From Entamoeba histolytica HM-1:IMSS (lineage: Eukaryota > Evosea > Mastigamoebida > Endamoebidae): 64,000 nucleotides of DNA. Both the position numbers and the translations under genes were made by a program. This document shows, piece by piece, positions 40,650-50,702 of this stretch; within the stretch, counting starts at the first letter, position 1; each line of letters begins with the position of its first letter. The stretch is from NCBI RefSeq assembly GCF_000208925.1, contig NW_001914872.1, forward strand, positions 85,773 to 149,772. The letters are read 5' to 3'. A model generated the notes under the pieces. That model was not told the DNA's origin. It made no database searches and was given only the letters and a program-made list of their open reading frames with translations.

Positions 40650-41768
40650 ATGATGCAACGAGAGAATAGTGAAGACTTAGAAATTATTCCTGACAAAGAA
40701 ATTGAGATGCAGCCATATAAGACAAATGAGTATCATCCTATAGATGATAGTTGGAAAATAGAAAAAGATAAATTTTCAAAACCAATGACTAAACAAAATA
40801 AGAAATTAAAGAAATTTTATGAAAAACAAAATAAATTTGTTGATTCTCTCTTTGAAGTACCAGTAGATGATAAAGATGATATTACTGATTGGAGAACAAA
40901 AATAGCAATTTATGGAAGTTTCATTGTTAATTTGTGTTTATGTATTGTCAAAATTGTTGCTGCTATTGTTTCAGGGTCATTAACTGTTATTGCAAGTGCT
41001 TTAGATTCATGCCTTGATATTGTTTCTGGAGCTGTTATGTTTATTACTGCATTACTTATGAAAAAACCTAATCCAATTAAATATCCAATTGGTAAAAAGA
41101 GAATGGAACCTTTAGGTATTATTGTTTTTGCTACAGCGATGTTTACAGCAACAATTCAATTATTAACAAATGCAGGTCAAACTTTATTGTCTGGAAGTTC
41201 AGACTTTGAAATGTCTATGTTTCCTATCTGTGTAATTGGTGCAACAATATTCCTCAAATGTTGTTTATATTTATATTGTAGAACAGTAAATAATCCTGCT
41301 GCAGGAGCATTAGCTGATGATCATAGAAATGATATTTTAACGAATACATTTGGTATGTGTATGTCAATCGTTGGATATTATTATTTTTGGTGGTTAGATG
41401 CTGTTGGTGGAATTGTATTATCATTTTATATTATGTTAAATTGGTTTATGACGTTATTAGAATATCTTTCTATTATGTCAGGTAAAGCAGCACCACAAGA
41501 ATTTATTTCTCAAATCATTGTTACGTGTTGGAATCATGATCCAAGAATCAAGGCAATAGACACTGTTCGTGCATTTCATTTATCAATGGGATATATGGTT
41601 GAAGTAGATATCATCTTGGAAGAAAATATGACATTGATGGAAGCTCATGACATTGGTGAGTCTTTACAAACAAAATTAGAAAAACATCCCAATGTTGATC
41701 GTGCATTTGTTCATTTAGATTATAATGATGATCATGATGTATTAAATGAACATGAAATTGATAATTAA
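40650..41768 (+). CDS. Cation diffusion facilitator metal transporter, Mn-type motifs
   Basis: 372 residues. A cytosolic N-terminus of about 80 residues is followed by six membrane helices, then a C-terminal cytosolic domain with the CDF fold. Metal-site motifs are D119-S-C-L-D123 in helix 2 (SALDSCLDIVSG) and D224-H-R-N-D228 in helix 5 (ADDHRNDILTN). A D-x-x-x-D pair in both helices is the pattern of the Mn(II) branch (plant MTP8-11), whereas Zn transporters carry H-x-x-x-D. No histidine-rich loop is present, again unlike Zn members. It should move Mn(II) or a similar ion out of the cytosol by proton antiport. Its stop codon is 1 base from the stop of the opposing gene. Confidence 0.88.
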   Translation: MMQRENSEDLEIIPDKEIEMQPYKTNEYHPIDDSWKIEKDKFSKPMTKQNKKLKKFYEKQNKFVDSLFEVPVDDKDDITDWRTKIAIYGSFIVNLCLCIVKIVAAIVSGSLTVIASALDSCLDIVSGAVMFITALLMKKPNPIKYPIGKKRMEPLGIIVFATAMFTATIQLLTNAGQTLLSGSSDFEMSMFPICVIGATIFLKCCLYLYCRTVNNPAAGALADDHRNDILTNTFGMCMSIVGYYYFWWLDAVGGIVLSFYIMLNWFMTLLEYLSIMSGKAAPQEFISQIIVTCWNHDPRIKAIDTVRAFHLSMGYMVEVDIILEENMTLMEAHDIGESLQTKLEKHPNVDRAFVHLDYNDDHDVLNEHEIDN

Positions 41769-41769
41769 T

Positions 41770-43017
41770 TTAATTATTTTCAATAATTACATCGTTAAAT
41801 GTTTCCCATGCATTCCATAACATTTTAAAATCATCATCCTTTTTTTTAAAAACTTCTAATAGAGGTAAAATTAGTTCAAATTCGTTTTTCTTCTTTATAT
41901 CAAGAACTAACACTGCACCAGTTAGAACTAATTGAAATAGATGAACAAGGAATTGTCTCTTTGATTCATTTAAAATAATATCATTAATAGTTGACTCTTC
42001 TAAAATACATTCTTGCAACCAACTAATAACATCCGTTTGTAAATCATAAAGAACTGGAAGCATTGGATAATAAATATTAGCAAGTTGATCTATTTCTACT
42101 CTTGAATGTATAATAATATTATTCTCAATTTCATCACCTTCATTAAATCGAATGAAATCATTTAAAATAATAATAAGAGATTCAACAATTTGACTAGTTT
42201 CATATAACCTTTTTGAATTTAGTGAAAGATTTGATCTAACTTCTATACTAAGTCGGGAAATAAGAATTTTAATAGATTCTAATGGTCTAATAGAAAGAAT
42301 ATCTTTTGATGAATCAATACATTGTGATACAACACTAGTAATTTGAATTGTATCATTTTCGCTTAATTTATTTGATAATAATTTACAACAAAAAGAAAGA
42401 AGCCATTGTTTTGTTGTTAAATTAATGGATGATACTTTGATCCAAGGAATTAATTTAACAACAACAATTTGTGGGGTTTTAGAAATACATTGAGCAAATT
42501 TAGTACAGTATTCTGGAATAGTAATAATTTGACTGAACCAATGAATGGCTTCACATAAAACTAATTTTGAATAGATATTGGGAAGAATTTCTTTAATTTT
42601 TTTAGATTTTTTGATTTGTGGATTATGAAATAATGCACCAAGAATTACTAAGACTGTTGGTAATGATTGTTGTAATGAAGGTTCATTAAAAATTCTTGAA
42701 ACTAAGGATAATGTAATTGGATAACTCATTGAATGATTAATTACTTCATCTGAATGAATAAACAGTTGTAATAATGTTATTAACATTTCTGAAGTTGGTT
42801 CATTCTCATTTTGGGTTTCAAGAAGTTCAATATAATTACAGAAAAATGTCGGACCAATTGCTTTGTAATACTGAATAAATTCACTACTAAAAGACAATAA
42901 TGTTTTACCTTTATTCCTCTTCATAATAAATTCATACCTCTTTGTTAATACAAACAATCCAATTATTTTTCCTTCATTTGATGGTAGTTGAAGGTATTTA
43001 AGTATCGTTCTTTCCAT
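41770..43017 (-). CDS. Helical-repeat protein, possibly neurochondrin-like
   Basis: 415 residues of predicted alpha-helices with armadillo/HEAT-like pairing, no signal peptide or membrane span. The N-terminal NEGKIIGLFVLTKRYEF is reminiscent of the start of neurochondrin family proteins (K-x-x-G-L-x-L-V-T-K), but no further diagnostic block was seen, so the relation is weak. It shares an almost overlapping 3' end with the CDF gene and a 63-base divergent spacer with the next gene. Confidence 0.5.
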   Translation of the reverse strand: MERTILKYLQLPSNEGKIIGLFVLTKRYEFIMKRNKGKTLLSFSSEFIQYYKAIGPTFFCNYIELLETQNENEPTSEMLITLLQLFIHSDEVINHSMSYPITLSLVSRIFNEPSLQQSLPTVLVILGALFHNPQIKKSKKIKEILPNIYSKLVLCEAIHWFSQIITIPEYCTKFAQCISKTPQIVVVKLIPWIKVSSINLTTKQWLLSFCCKLLSNKLSENDTIQITSVVSQCIDSSKDILSIRPLESIKILISRLSIEVRSNLSLNSKRLYETSQIVESLIIILNDFIRFNEGDEIENNIIIHSRVEIDQLANIYYPMLPVLYDLQTDVISWLQECILEESTINDIILNESKRQFLVHLFQLVLTGAVLVLDIKKKNEFELILPLLEVFKKKDDDFKMLWNAWETFNDVIIENN

Positions 43018-43080
43018 TCCTTCTTTTTTACTTATTTAAGATTATTAACTTTTTTGAGATGAAAAGAAAGTAATATATGA

Positions 43081-43629
43081 ATGACCCTTTTACGAAAAAT
43101 AAATAAACTGACTATGAATGGTCCTACATATTATAGCGAAAACTCTTTGCTAGAAGATAGACATTTTATCCCTGAATTAATTGAACAAATCCCTATTACT
43201 ACACAACCATTAATCAAAAAAGAAATTAGTGAGACATCAACAATAAATCTATCTCAAGAACAAGAAACAATCACCCCAGTTAGTTTAACTCAATTTTTGA
43301 GAATAAACATACCAACAACAACACCAAGACTCCCTTCAAATTACAATTCTCATCAAAATTATGAACTTGAATTATTATTTGAACCAGAAGTTAAAAGAAA
43401 ATTACATGTAATACAATCTGAACTTATTTATGAATCATATAAATATAAATTAAATTGTTTAAAACAAATAAAAAAATGTTTAAATAAAACAAAAGACACT
43501 TATTTCAATTTTAATCAATCTCAACTGGACCAAACAATTGCTAAACTCATTGATTTGACAAAAAAAGCAAAAAAAGAATATAAGAAGCAAAAACTTCAAC
43601 GACTTTATCATTTATTACATCTTAATTGA
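43081..43629 (+). CDS. Small basic hypothetical protein
   Basis: 182 residues; the start may instead be the second ATG (M12, MNGPTYYSEN). The N-terminal half is low in structure with T, P and Q; the C-terminal 80 residues are lysine-rich helices (KLHVIQSELIYESYKYKLN, then LTKKAKKEYKKQKLQRLYHLL) likely to form a coiled coil or nucleic-acid binding surface. No family recognised. It diverges from the helical-repeat gene with 63 bases between starts. Confidence 0.5.
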   Translation: MTLLRKINKLTMNGPTYYSENSLLEDRHFIPELIEQIPITTQPLIKKEISETSTINLSQEQETITPVSLTQFLRINIPTTTPRLPSNYNSHQNYELELLFEPEVKRKLHVIQSELIYESYKYKLNCLKQIKKCLNKTKDTYFNFNQSQLDQTIAKLIDLTKKAKKEYKKQKLQRLYHLLHLN

Positions 43630-43708
43630 CGTTTTCTTAAATAATAAAAACTAAACCAATTTTTTATAAATTCAAAAACATTTTGGAATCGAACAACATA
43701 GTTACCTT

Positions 43709-45446
43709 TTAAAATTTGATGTTTTTACATCGTAGCTTGGTTTCTGGTGATGCATTAGCTAATTCATCAGAATTTCTTGGGCAACGCTCTTTCTTCCAAA
43801 TCTTAATTTCAGGAGCTTCTTTTTTAGGTAAATCACATTTATTTCTCAACACACCAAATTCATCACGCTTTTTAACACATTTTTCACGGTATTGAGCGAA
43901 AACATCTTTCTTTTGAGTATCACATTTTTCTTTGTACTTTTCAAAAACATCTTTCTTTTGGGTGTTGCACTTTTCTTTGTACTTTTCAAAAACATCTTTC
44001 TTTTCAGGTGGGCATTTCTTTGGTTCAGATGAATCAAACTTAGGAACAGAACTTGAGCCATGTTTAGGTGAACTAGAACTATGTACTGGTGTGCTTGAAC
44101 TTTGAACTGGTACACTTGAGCTGTGAACTGGATGACTAGAACTTTGAACTGGTGTGCTTGAGCTGTGAACTGGATGACTAGAACTATGCACTGGTACACT
44201 TGAACTGTGAACTGGATGACTGGAACTATGCACTGGTACACTTGAACTATGCACTGGTACACTTGAACTATGCACTGGTACACTTGAACTGTGAACTGGA
44301 TGACTGGAACTTTGAACTGGATGACTAGAACTATGTACTGGATGACTAGAACTTTGAACTGGTGTGCTTGAACTATGCACTGGTACACTTGAACTGTGAA
44401 CTGGATGACTGGAACTTTGAACTGGTGTGCTTGAGCTGTGAACTGGATGACTAGAACTATGCACTGGTACACTTGAACTGTGAACTGGATGACTGGAACT
44501 ATGCACTGGTACACTTGAACTATGTACTGGATGACTTGAGCTGTGAACTGGTACACTTGAGCTGTGAACTGGATGACTAGAACTATGCACTGGATGACTA
44601 GAACTATGCACTGGATGACTAGAACTTTGAACTGGTGTGCTTGAGCTATGCACTGGATGACTGGAACTATGTATTGGTACACTTGAACTTTTTACTGGTG
44701 TGCTTGAACTGTGAACTGGATGACTGGAACTTTTTACTGGTGTGCTTGAACTTCTTATTGGTATACTTGAACTTCGTACTGGATGACTAGAACTATGAAC
44801 TGGAACACTTGAACTATGTACTGGCGAACTAGAAGATGTTGTTGGAATGTATGAAGACTCTTCTTTAATCACAATATGTCTATATCTGATAATAACACGG
44901 TGCTCAAGTGATAAACATCTGATTAGTCTTGCTTGATTATCATATGAAATCATATTAAGTCCTTTTCTCATTTGAGCGTTTAACTTAACTTTTAACATTG
45001 CAATTTTTCTCAAATTCTTTCTAATTGTTCTCATTTTACACATTAATAATTTTCTGTCTTTAATACCAACCAAAATTGACATATCCTTCATATCATTTTC
45101 AACTTCTTTGTTTAATGTTCTTTCAATAGCTTCCAATCGTTTCATTTTCTTTTCGATTGTAGAGAGAAGATATTCGAGATGAACCATACGGCACTTACAT
45201 TGTTTCCCAAAGCAGTGAAGATACTCACATTGCGGTTCACAAACCTATTGAGTTAACATTATTTTCTCATTTAAAAATTTTATTTACCTAAATATCGAAC
45301 ATAAAATATGTCTTTTCATATCAATAAAATATAGATGTAATGATATTATTTTCGGTTAATAAAATTTGATTTGAACAAACTTTTCCACACTGCTCTACAG
45401 CAACACTCATCGTTACAATTATTAACCATACAATTAGTTGTAACAT
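43709..45446 (-). CDS. Secreted serine-rich heptad-repeat protein (two exons)
   Basis: Complement of join 43709-45244 and 45381-45446, 533 residues. Exon 1 encodes 22 residues, essentially a signal peptide (MLQLIVWLIIVTMSVAVEQCGK). The 136-nt GTTTGT...TAG intron joins it in frame to a Cys-rich stretch with CEPQCEYLHCFGKQCKC. Next come about 110 lysine-rich helical residues, then 37 tandem heptads of the form S-S-S-x-P-V-x with x mostly H, V, T or Q (about residues 159-417). The C-terminus has three copies of K-K-D-V-F-x-x-Y-x-E-K-C-x-T-Q and a few more cysteines. The repeat arm should be extended and heavily O-phosphodiester- or O-glycan-modified, as on other Entamoeba Ser-rich surface antigens. 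It is not a recognised named antigen; a cyst-wall or surface role is inference. Confidence 0.75.
44060..44836 (-). repeat. Tandem array of 37 units of 21 bp encoding S-S-S-x-P-V-x
   Basis: The array is coding. Units differ mainly at the first variable position (H, V, T, I, S) and the last (H, Q, K, R). Higher-order alternation such as H,V,H,V and T-Q followed by H-H suggests unit-block duplication. Such arrays are usually length-polymorphic between isolates. Confidence 0.9.
45245..45380 (-). other. Intron of Ser-rich repeat protein gene
   Basis: 136 nt, donor GTTTGT, acceptor CAATAG, phase 0. Longer than the other introns in the window. It separates a signal-peptide exon from the rest. Confidence 0.7.
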
Positions 45447-45585
45447 TGTTGACTTATTTAATATTATAAATGATTTTCAAGATTGTTTCAATTTTATTCT
45501 TTTTTATGATTTTTGCTTTTTTCCTTTTTTAAACCTTTATTTTTGTTTTAAATAACATAAAATCATTTAAAGCTAACACAAGATG

Positions 45586-46326
45586 TTAATCATCGAAGCT
45601 ACACTCTAGACATAACAACGATTCTAGGAAATTGTCTGTTGCACTAGCAATTGCATCAAACGTAGTTTTTTTATTTTCTTCTTTTACTTCTGGTTGTTTA
45701 TTGTCTTTGTTAATATTAATAATCACTTCAGTAGCTTTAATTTCTTTTGCTGGTTTGACTTCTTTTGTCTGTTCATCATTTTGTTTTAGTTCTTTACTTT
45801 GTAATGACTCCATTTCTGTTTGAACACTTACATTTTTACTTTCCTTTTTAGGTAATGAATTAGAAGATTCTTTGACTATTGATGAAATTCTTGGTTTTTT
45901 TTCATTTAAGAGTCTTTGGTGAATAGAAATTACTCGTGGTGTAGTTCTCACAATTGTTTCATTACTCTCTTCTCCTTCTGATGAAACAACGATCTCATCA
46001 TTTAGTTCTTTAGTAGGAGTTATTTTTTTTGTCTCTTCATTTTGTTTCTTTATTACCTTTTCTTCTTCAACCTCTTTTAATTGTTTTTCTTGTTGTTGAG
46101 TTATTTTTTGTTCTTCTTGGTCAATTACTTTGTCTAATTCATCTTTTAATTCCATATCCATTGCGTTTTCATCAATGACTTTTGCATTTCCATTAAATAG
46201 AAAACGATTATGATCAAATGAAATAACCCCATCAAAAGTGCCAGTCATTCTGAATGGGGTGTGAACAATAATAGGATTATTTCCTTTTTGAATATTTTTC
46301 AGGATGAGATGTGATTGTCTGTTCAT
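45586..46326 (-). CDS. Lys/Glu-rich coiled-coil hypothetical protein
   Basis: 246 residues. The first about 50 residues form a short folded-looking segment (IIVHTPFRMTGTFDGVISFD); the remainder is highly charged with E, K and Q, with a likely coiled coil near 60-105 and disordered S/T-rich parts after that. It ends in a hydrophobic/acidic patch (FLESLLCLECSFDD). No signal peptide or membrane helix. No family recognised. Confidence 0.55.
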   Translation of the reverse strand: MNRQSHLILKNIQKGNNPIIVHTPFRMTGTFDGVISFDHNRFLFNGNAKVIDENAMDMELKDELDKVIDQEEQKITQQQEKQLKEVEEEKVIKKQNEETKKITPTKELNDEIVVSSEGEESNETIVRTTPRVISIHQRLLNEKKPRISSIVKESSNSLPKKESKNVSVQTEMESLQSKELKQNDEQTKEVKPAKEIKATEVIININKDNKQPEVKEENKKTTFDAIASATDNFLESLLCLECSFDD

Positions 46327-47069
46327 TTTAATGACTACTTTTTAGTTTTTTTGTTTTTTCATTTAAAAATTTCATCTGAACATATCAAAGTCATTACAAA
46401 CCCTTTTTCTTGAGAAAAAAAAGAGATGTTTGTAGATGAAGAATATAACTTGGTAGTGGATATTTATTTAATTGACACTTATCAATTGAAATTGCTTTTA
46501 ATTTATCATGTTTTATTATTTAAGTATTTATTCTTATGAGTTGTAGTACTTTTAAATACTTATAATAAAATATTGGTATGAGAGAATTAAATTATTTCAT
46601 TAATTAAACAGTAATATCGTTTTATCATTTTCTTCAATCTTATTAAACCTCTTCTTTTCTTTTATCACAAATTGATTTTTATTTAGTTATTTAATATTAA
46701 ATGGTTTATGTTGCGTAATTGTTTTGTTTATTATTGTTGAATATTTATTTTAATGTTCAACATATTTAAATTTATGTTAGCACTACAAGGAGAGTTATTT
46801 TATTATTGTGTAAATTAAAAAATAGAAAATGATATGTGTAATGAAACTTTCTCGTTTATAGACAAAGAATTGATATAATTCTTCTGGATGAAATGAAGAC
46901 AATAAAATTTTATTAATTTATTCATCAAATTGTCTTTTCATTTAATAAAGTCATGAACAATTACTATTTTTTTAAATGAAAAGTTAACTTAATATCCTGA
47001 AAAGTTAGGAAATCTCCTGTAAGAAGAGAAAATGAAAATAAAAACTGGTTTTTTTGAAAAGAAAAAAGA
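46327..47069. other. Divergent intergenic region, nothing recognised
   Basis: About 740 bases between the starts of the K/E-rich protein gene and the rhomboid gene. AT-rich, no supported gene. Confidence 0.5.
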
Positions 47070-48074
47070 ATGCATTCTCCACCACATAACAATATACATA
47101 CATTTGATTGGAGTAATGAAAAAGAGGGGAGACATGAGGTTCGAGTTGTTTACAAAGATATGGATGATGATAGAGAACCAACACCTACTTCAACAGCTAA
47201 AGCCCAATTATATGGGGTAGATGGAAATCCTCAAGAATTAGAAGTGCCAATTCCTGTGAATTATTTTAAGCTTTATGGATATTCATGTTGTCCATGTTTT
47301 ATTCCACCACCATGTTCACCAGCAAATTCACATAGGTATTGTTTAGCACTATTTTCAGCAAGTTTTATGTTATCAATTGTTCAAATTATTATGTTAATTG
47401 TAGAAATTTCATTAGATGGCTTTGAGAAACCATCAATTAATTGGATGTTAGGACCAACATCAAAAGCAATGAACACTTTAGGAGCGAAGAATGACTATGA
47501 GATTAAATGTAATTATCAATTATGGAGATTAATAACCCCTATTTTTCTTCATGGAGGAATTATTCATTTACTTTGTAATTTAACAATGCAATTAAGACTT
47601 GGGATGATTATAGAACGTAGATGGAATTCATTCAGATTTTTGATTGTTTATTTTGTTAGTGGTATTATTGGGAATTGTTTTTCTATTATTTGTCAACCAA
47701 CAAGTATTGGAGTTGGAGCTTCAGGTTCGTTGCTTGGAATATTTGGAGGATTTGTTGTTGATATTATAATCAACAAAAAAAAATTTGAAAACAGAGTATG
47801 GTTAAGTCTTATTGGAAGATTAATGATATCAATAATAATTATCTTTGTATTTAGTTTTGCACCTGGAATAGATTATTCAGCACATGTCTTTGGTTTTATT
47901 GGAGGAGCAATTTGTGCTTTTGGATTATTTGCACATCAAAACCCTTGGATAACAAAAAAATTGTGGATCAAAATAAGTATATGGATAATTTGCCCAATTA
48001 TATGTCTTGCAGTGTTATTATTGACATTGTTATTATTATATCTTGGAGTACTCAATGTTGGAAAATGCAATTAA
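47070..48074 (+). CDS. ROM1: Rhomboid intramembrane serine protease (EhROM1-like)
   Basis: 334 residues. A cytosolic N-terminus of about 85 residues, including a CCPCFIPPPC patch, is followed by six or seven membrane helices. The catalytic dyad is intact: S218 in GASGSLLG and H272 in DYSAHVFGFIGG. The conserved W-R-x-x-T-P-x-F-L-H-G-G-x-x-H-L-x-x-N block is present as LWRLITPIFLHGGIIHLLCN. Rhomboids cut transmembrane proteins within the membrane. E. histolytica is reported to have one catalytically complete rhomboid, EhROM1, linked to lectin shedding, adhesion and phagocytosis, and the intact dyad fits that gene. A start upstream at 47032 is in another frame and is not used. Confidence 0.85.
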   Translation: MHSPPHNNIHTFDWSNEKEGRHEVRVVYKDMDDDREPTPTSTAKAQLYGVDGNPQELEVPIPVNYFKLYGYSCCPCFIPPPCSPANSHRYCLALFSASFMLSIVQIIMLIVEISLDGFEKPSINWMLGPTSKAMNTLGAKNDYEIKCNYQLWRLITPIFLHGGIIHLLCNLTMQLRLGMIIERRWNSFRFLIVYFVSGIIGNCFSIICQPTSIGVGASGSLLGIFGGFVVDIIINKKKFENRVWLSLIGRLMISIIIIFVFSFAPGIDYSAHVFGFIGGAICAFGLFAHQNPWITKKLWIKISIWIICPIICLAVLLLTLLLLYLGVLNVGKCN

Positions 48075-48150
48075 TTAATTTTTAAAAAACTTTAAAACAA
48101 TTCATTTTTGTAAAAACAAAAGAAATAAAAAAAAAAGTAAGTAAGTATAT

Positions 48151-48798
48151 TTACATTACAATCATTTCTGTATGACTTTTCCAAATTAATACACAACATA
48201 ATAAAATGATTACAAATCCTATAAGAATTTTAAGAGAGTCTAATATCCATCGATTATGTTCTTCTTGTTTATAATTTTTTCTACGTTTTCTCATCATTGT
48301 TTTACGTTTATCTGGTGATTCGAAAAGATTTTTAGACGAAGATTTTTTAGGATGAAATCTCTTTTTTTCTTTACGTTCATATTTTTTGATTAAATCAGAG
48401 TGAATTTCTTTTTCTAATTCTTCTAATGTTGAATCATTTTGTGCAATATATGGTGTAACATAACTAGCACTTGAAGTTTCATTTATTTTTTCTTTTACTT
48501 TTACTTCAAGTTGTGGTTGAAGTTCATAAGAATTGTCTTCTTCTGATTTTGTGCATTTGATTATCTGATTAATGAGTTGATGTGTTAATTTAAAGTCATC
48601 AATTTCATGTATACTTAATGTATCTGTTGAAGAGTCTTCCATTGTATCATCACAACTAGGTATTGGAGAAGTTAATGATGTTACATGAAAGATTGGAATT
48701 AATAATGGTGTAAATGAAGGAACATTGAAGGAAATATTATTTGTTTGTGTATAAAAAGATCGTTGATAATAACCAGATAATAAGTCATTCGATGACAT
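48151..48798 (-). CDS. Putative tail-anchored membrane protein
   Basis: 215 residues. No signal peptide. The first 100 residues are acidic and polar; residues 120-185 are strongly basic (KKYERKEKKRFHPKK, KRKTMMRKRRKNYK) and may bind acidic lipids or RNA. A single hydrophobic helix near the end (LKILIGFVIILLCCVLIW) with about ten residues after it fits C-tail insertion into ER or Golgi membranes. No family recognised. Convergent with the rhomboid gene. The minus strand has TAAGAACTAA at 48827-48836 upstream. Confidence 0.55.
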   Translation of the reverse strand: MSSNDLLSGYYQRSFYTQTNNISFNVPSFTPLLIPIFHVTSLTSPIPSCDDTMEDSSTDTLSIHEIDDFKLTHQLINQIIKCTKSEEDNSYELQPQLEVKVKEKINETSSASYVTPYIAQNDSTLEELEKEIHSDLIKKYERKEKKRFHPKKSSSKNLFESPDKRKTMMRKRRKNYKQEEHNRWILDSLKILIGFVIILLCCVLIWKSHTEMIVM

Positions 48799-49885
48799 GT
48801 AGTATTAAGTGAACAGTTAGTTCTTAGTTAAAAATATTTAAACGTATCAGTTCATTGTTTTTGACTTTTCGTTTTTTCGTTTTTTCTTCGTATTTATTAA
48901 TTTTTGTTCTTTCATTTTTTCTTTTTTTTATAACCATATTTAATATTTTTTTTTTGCATTTCTTTCCATAAATTTGATTTTTGCCGAAAGAAATTTTGAA
49001 GAAATGAACTTTTCTATTACAAGAAATAATAATAATTTTTCATTTAATGTTGTTATTATTTATATTTTATTTAAAACTTAAAAAATTAATAATTCTTTGA
49101 TAAAAATATTTGTTATTCATTCATACAAATACTAATTATAAATAAGGAATTATGATTTAAATTATATATTTAATTTTCAAAATTTATAACCAAATTAATT
49201 ATAGTTAATAGAATAAACAAGACATAATAAATAAAGTAATTAAAATAAGAAAAAACAACTGCTGATGTTGATTATCATACACGACAAATAATTGTTTAAA
49301 TTAATTCATAAAAATAATAAATATAAGACATTTTGTATATTATTTTGCATTTCTATCAAATAAATCAAGTAAGTTAAATCATTGTTTTCAATTAGATTAA
49401 CAAAGAAGTAAGTAATGATGCAAATCACATTTTTAAATCAAAATTTTCAAATAATCCAATCAGACAAGGTCAATAAGAAGAAGATAAAAAACACCAAATA
49501 CAAAAAGAAAAGACAATTTACCCAAAAAATATCAATTCAAAAACAGATAATAAAAATTGTTTTTAAAAAGAAAGAAAAAATATTTTAAAAAGAAGAAAAT
49601 GAATAAGAAAGAATGAGAAAGAAGTTCAAGAAATGAAGAAAAGTTCAAGTAGTTTAAATAAAATGATATAACTAGAAATAAACTAAAAAAAAAGGATTCT
49701 AAATATATTTAAAAAAAAAGAAAAAAGATAAAGGGAAATAAAGTAATAAAATGGGAATTTACAAGGATTTTTAAAAAAGAAGAAAGAAAAATAATGGACG
49801 GCGAAAATATTAGTTCAACTCTTCAAGATCAAAAGAAATGAGTATTTAAGGGTTAGGTCAACTTAAAAAAAACATTACTTGAAGA
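48799..49885. other. Divergent intergenic region, nothing recognised
   Basis: About 1.09 kb, purine-rich on the plus strand from about 49400 (long A/G tracts) towards the cofilin start. The strong purine bias and the CAACTTAAAAAA box 20-30 bases before the ATG suggest a strong promoter region. No gene supported. Confidence 0.45.
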
Positions 49886-50302
49886 ATGGCTGGAATTCAA
49901 CTTGCAGATGAAGTCACTAGTGTTTACAATGATTTTAAATTATCTCATAAGTATAGATACATTGTCTTTAAAATGAATGACGGTATGACTGAAGTTGTTG
50001 TTGAAAAGACTGCTGAAAAGAATGCAACATATGATGACTTCCTTAAGGATCTTCCAGAAAAGTCAGCAAGATATGCTGTTTATGATCTTGAATATGACAC
50101 TCCAGAAGGATTAAGACAAAAGATTATCTTCTACTTATGGACTCCAGAAGGATGCAAGATTAGAGAAAAGATGTTATACTCTGCTACTAAAGCTACTATT
50201 AAACAAGCTCTTGTTGGGCTTTCAGCTGAAATTCAAGCTACTGATGCTGGTGAATTAAATTTGGACGAAGTTATTGCTAAAGTAAAAACTATTTCAAAAT
50301 AA
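49886..50302 (+). CDS. Cofilin/actin-depolymerising factor (actophorin-like)
   Basis: 138 residues, the normal size of a single ADF-homology domain. Seen: MAGIQLADEVTSVYNDFKL (N-terminal G-actin contact with regulatory serine region), YRYIVFKMND, RYAVYDLEYDTPEG, KIIFYLWTPEGCKIREKMLYSATK (the long actin-binding helix with K-x-K/R-x-K-M-x-Y-x-x-S/T-x). ADF severs and recycles ADP-actin filaments for amoeboid movement and phagocytosis. Codon use is more C-ending than its neighbours (GCC/CTT/GAC-type choices), consistent with high expression. Confidence 0.95.
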   Translation: MAGIQLADEVTSVYNDFKLSHKYRYIVFKMNDGMTEVVVEKTAEKNATYDDFLKDLPEKSARYAVYDLEYDTPEGLRQKIIFYLWTPEGCKIREKMLYSATKATIKQALVGLSAEIQATDAGELNLDEVIAKVKTISK

Positions 50303-50702
50303 ATTCATTTTAATTCAATTTTTCTTTTATTTTATTTTCTTCTTTTTTTTTAATATTTTTTGATTTGTTTAATTTTTTTGTAAATTTTAAATTGTTTTTT
50401 TATTAATTTATGTAGAAGAAATGTTGTATTTATTTTATTTGTGTTATAACTATTTCATTTTAATAATTAAATATTCTATTTATAGAATCATTTTTGTTAT
50501 ATATTACATTATTAAGTCTTTTAAGTAGAACATGTTTTTAAAATTTTCGAATATATTTTTCTGAGATTGAGATTTAGAAATATAATGATTGTTATATAAT
50601 AAAAATAATAAAATGAAAAGAAAAAAAAATGAAGAGACATTTTCAAAAGATAAAGAAAAATCAAGAAGAAAGAACCGAAAGATCTTTTTATAATTATTTT
50701 TC
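50303..50702. other. Intergenic, nothing recognised
   Basis: 400 bases between two plus-strand genes, T-rich after the cofilin stop and then purine-rich before the papain-like gene. Confidence 0.5.

Noticed and set aside
43846..44682. Long open frame on the same strand as the Ser-rich gene, in another reading frame, with VIQ/CIV repeats
   Set aside because: It is the shifted reading of the 21-bp coding repeats; composition is an artefact of repeat translation and it has no promoter or start context.
44060..44836. CRISPR-like array of regular repeats
   Set aside because: Repeats are contiguous without unique spacers, are in frame and encode S-S-S-x-P-V-x; eukaryotic coding tandem repeat.
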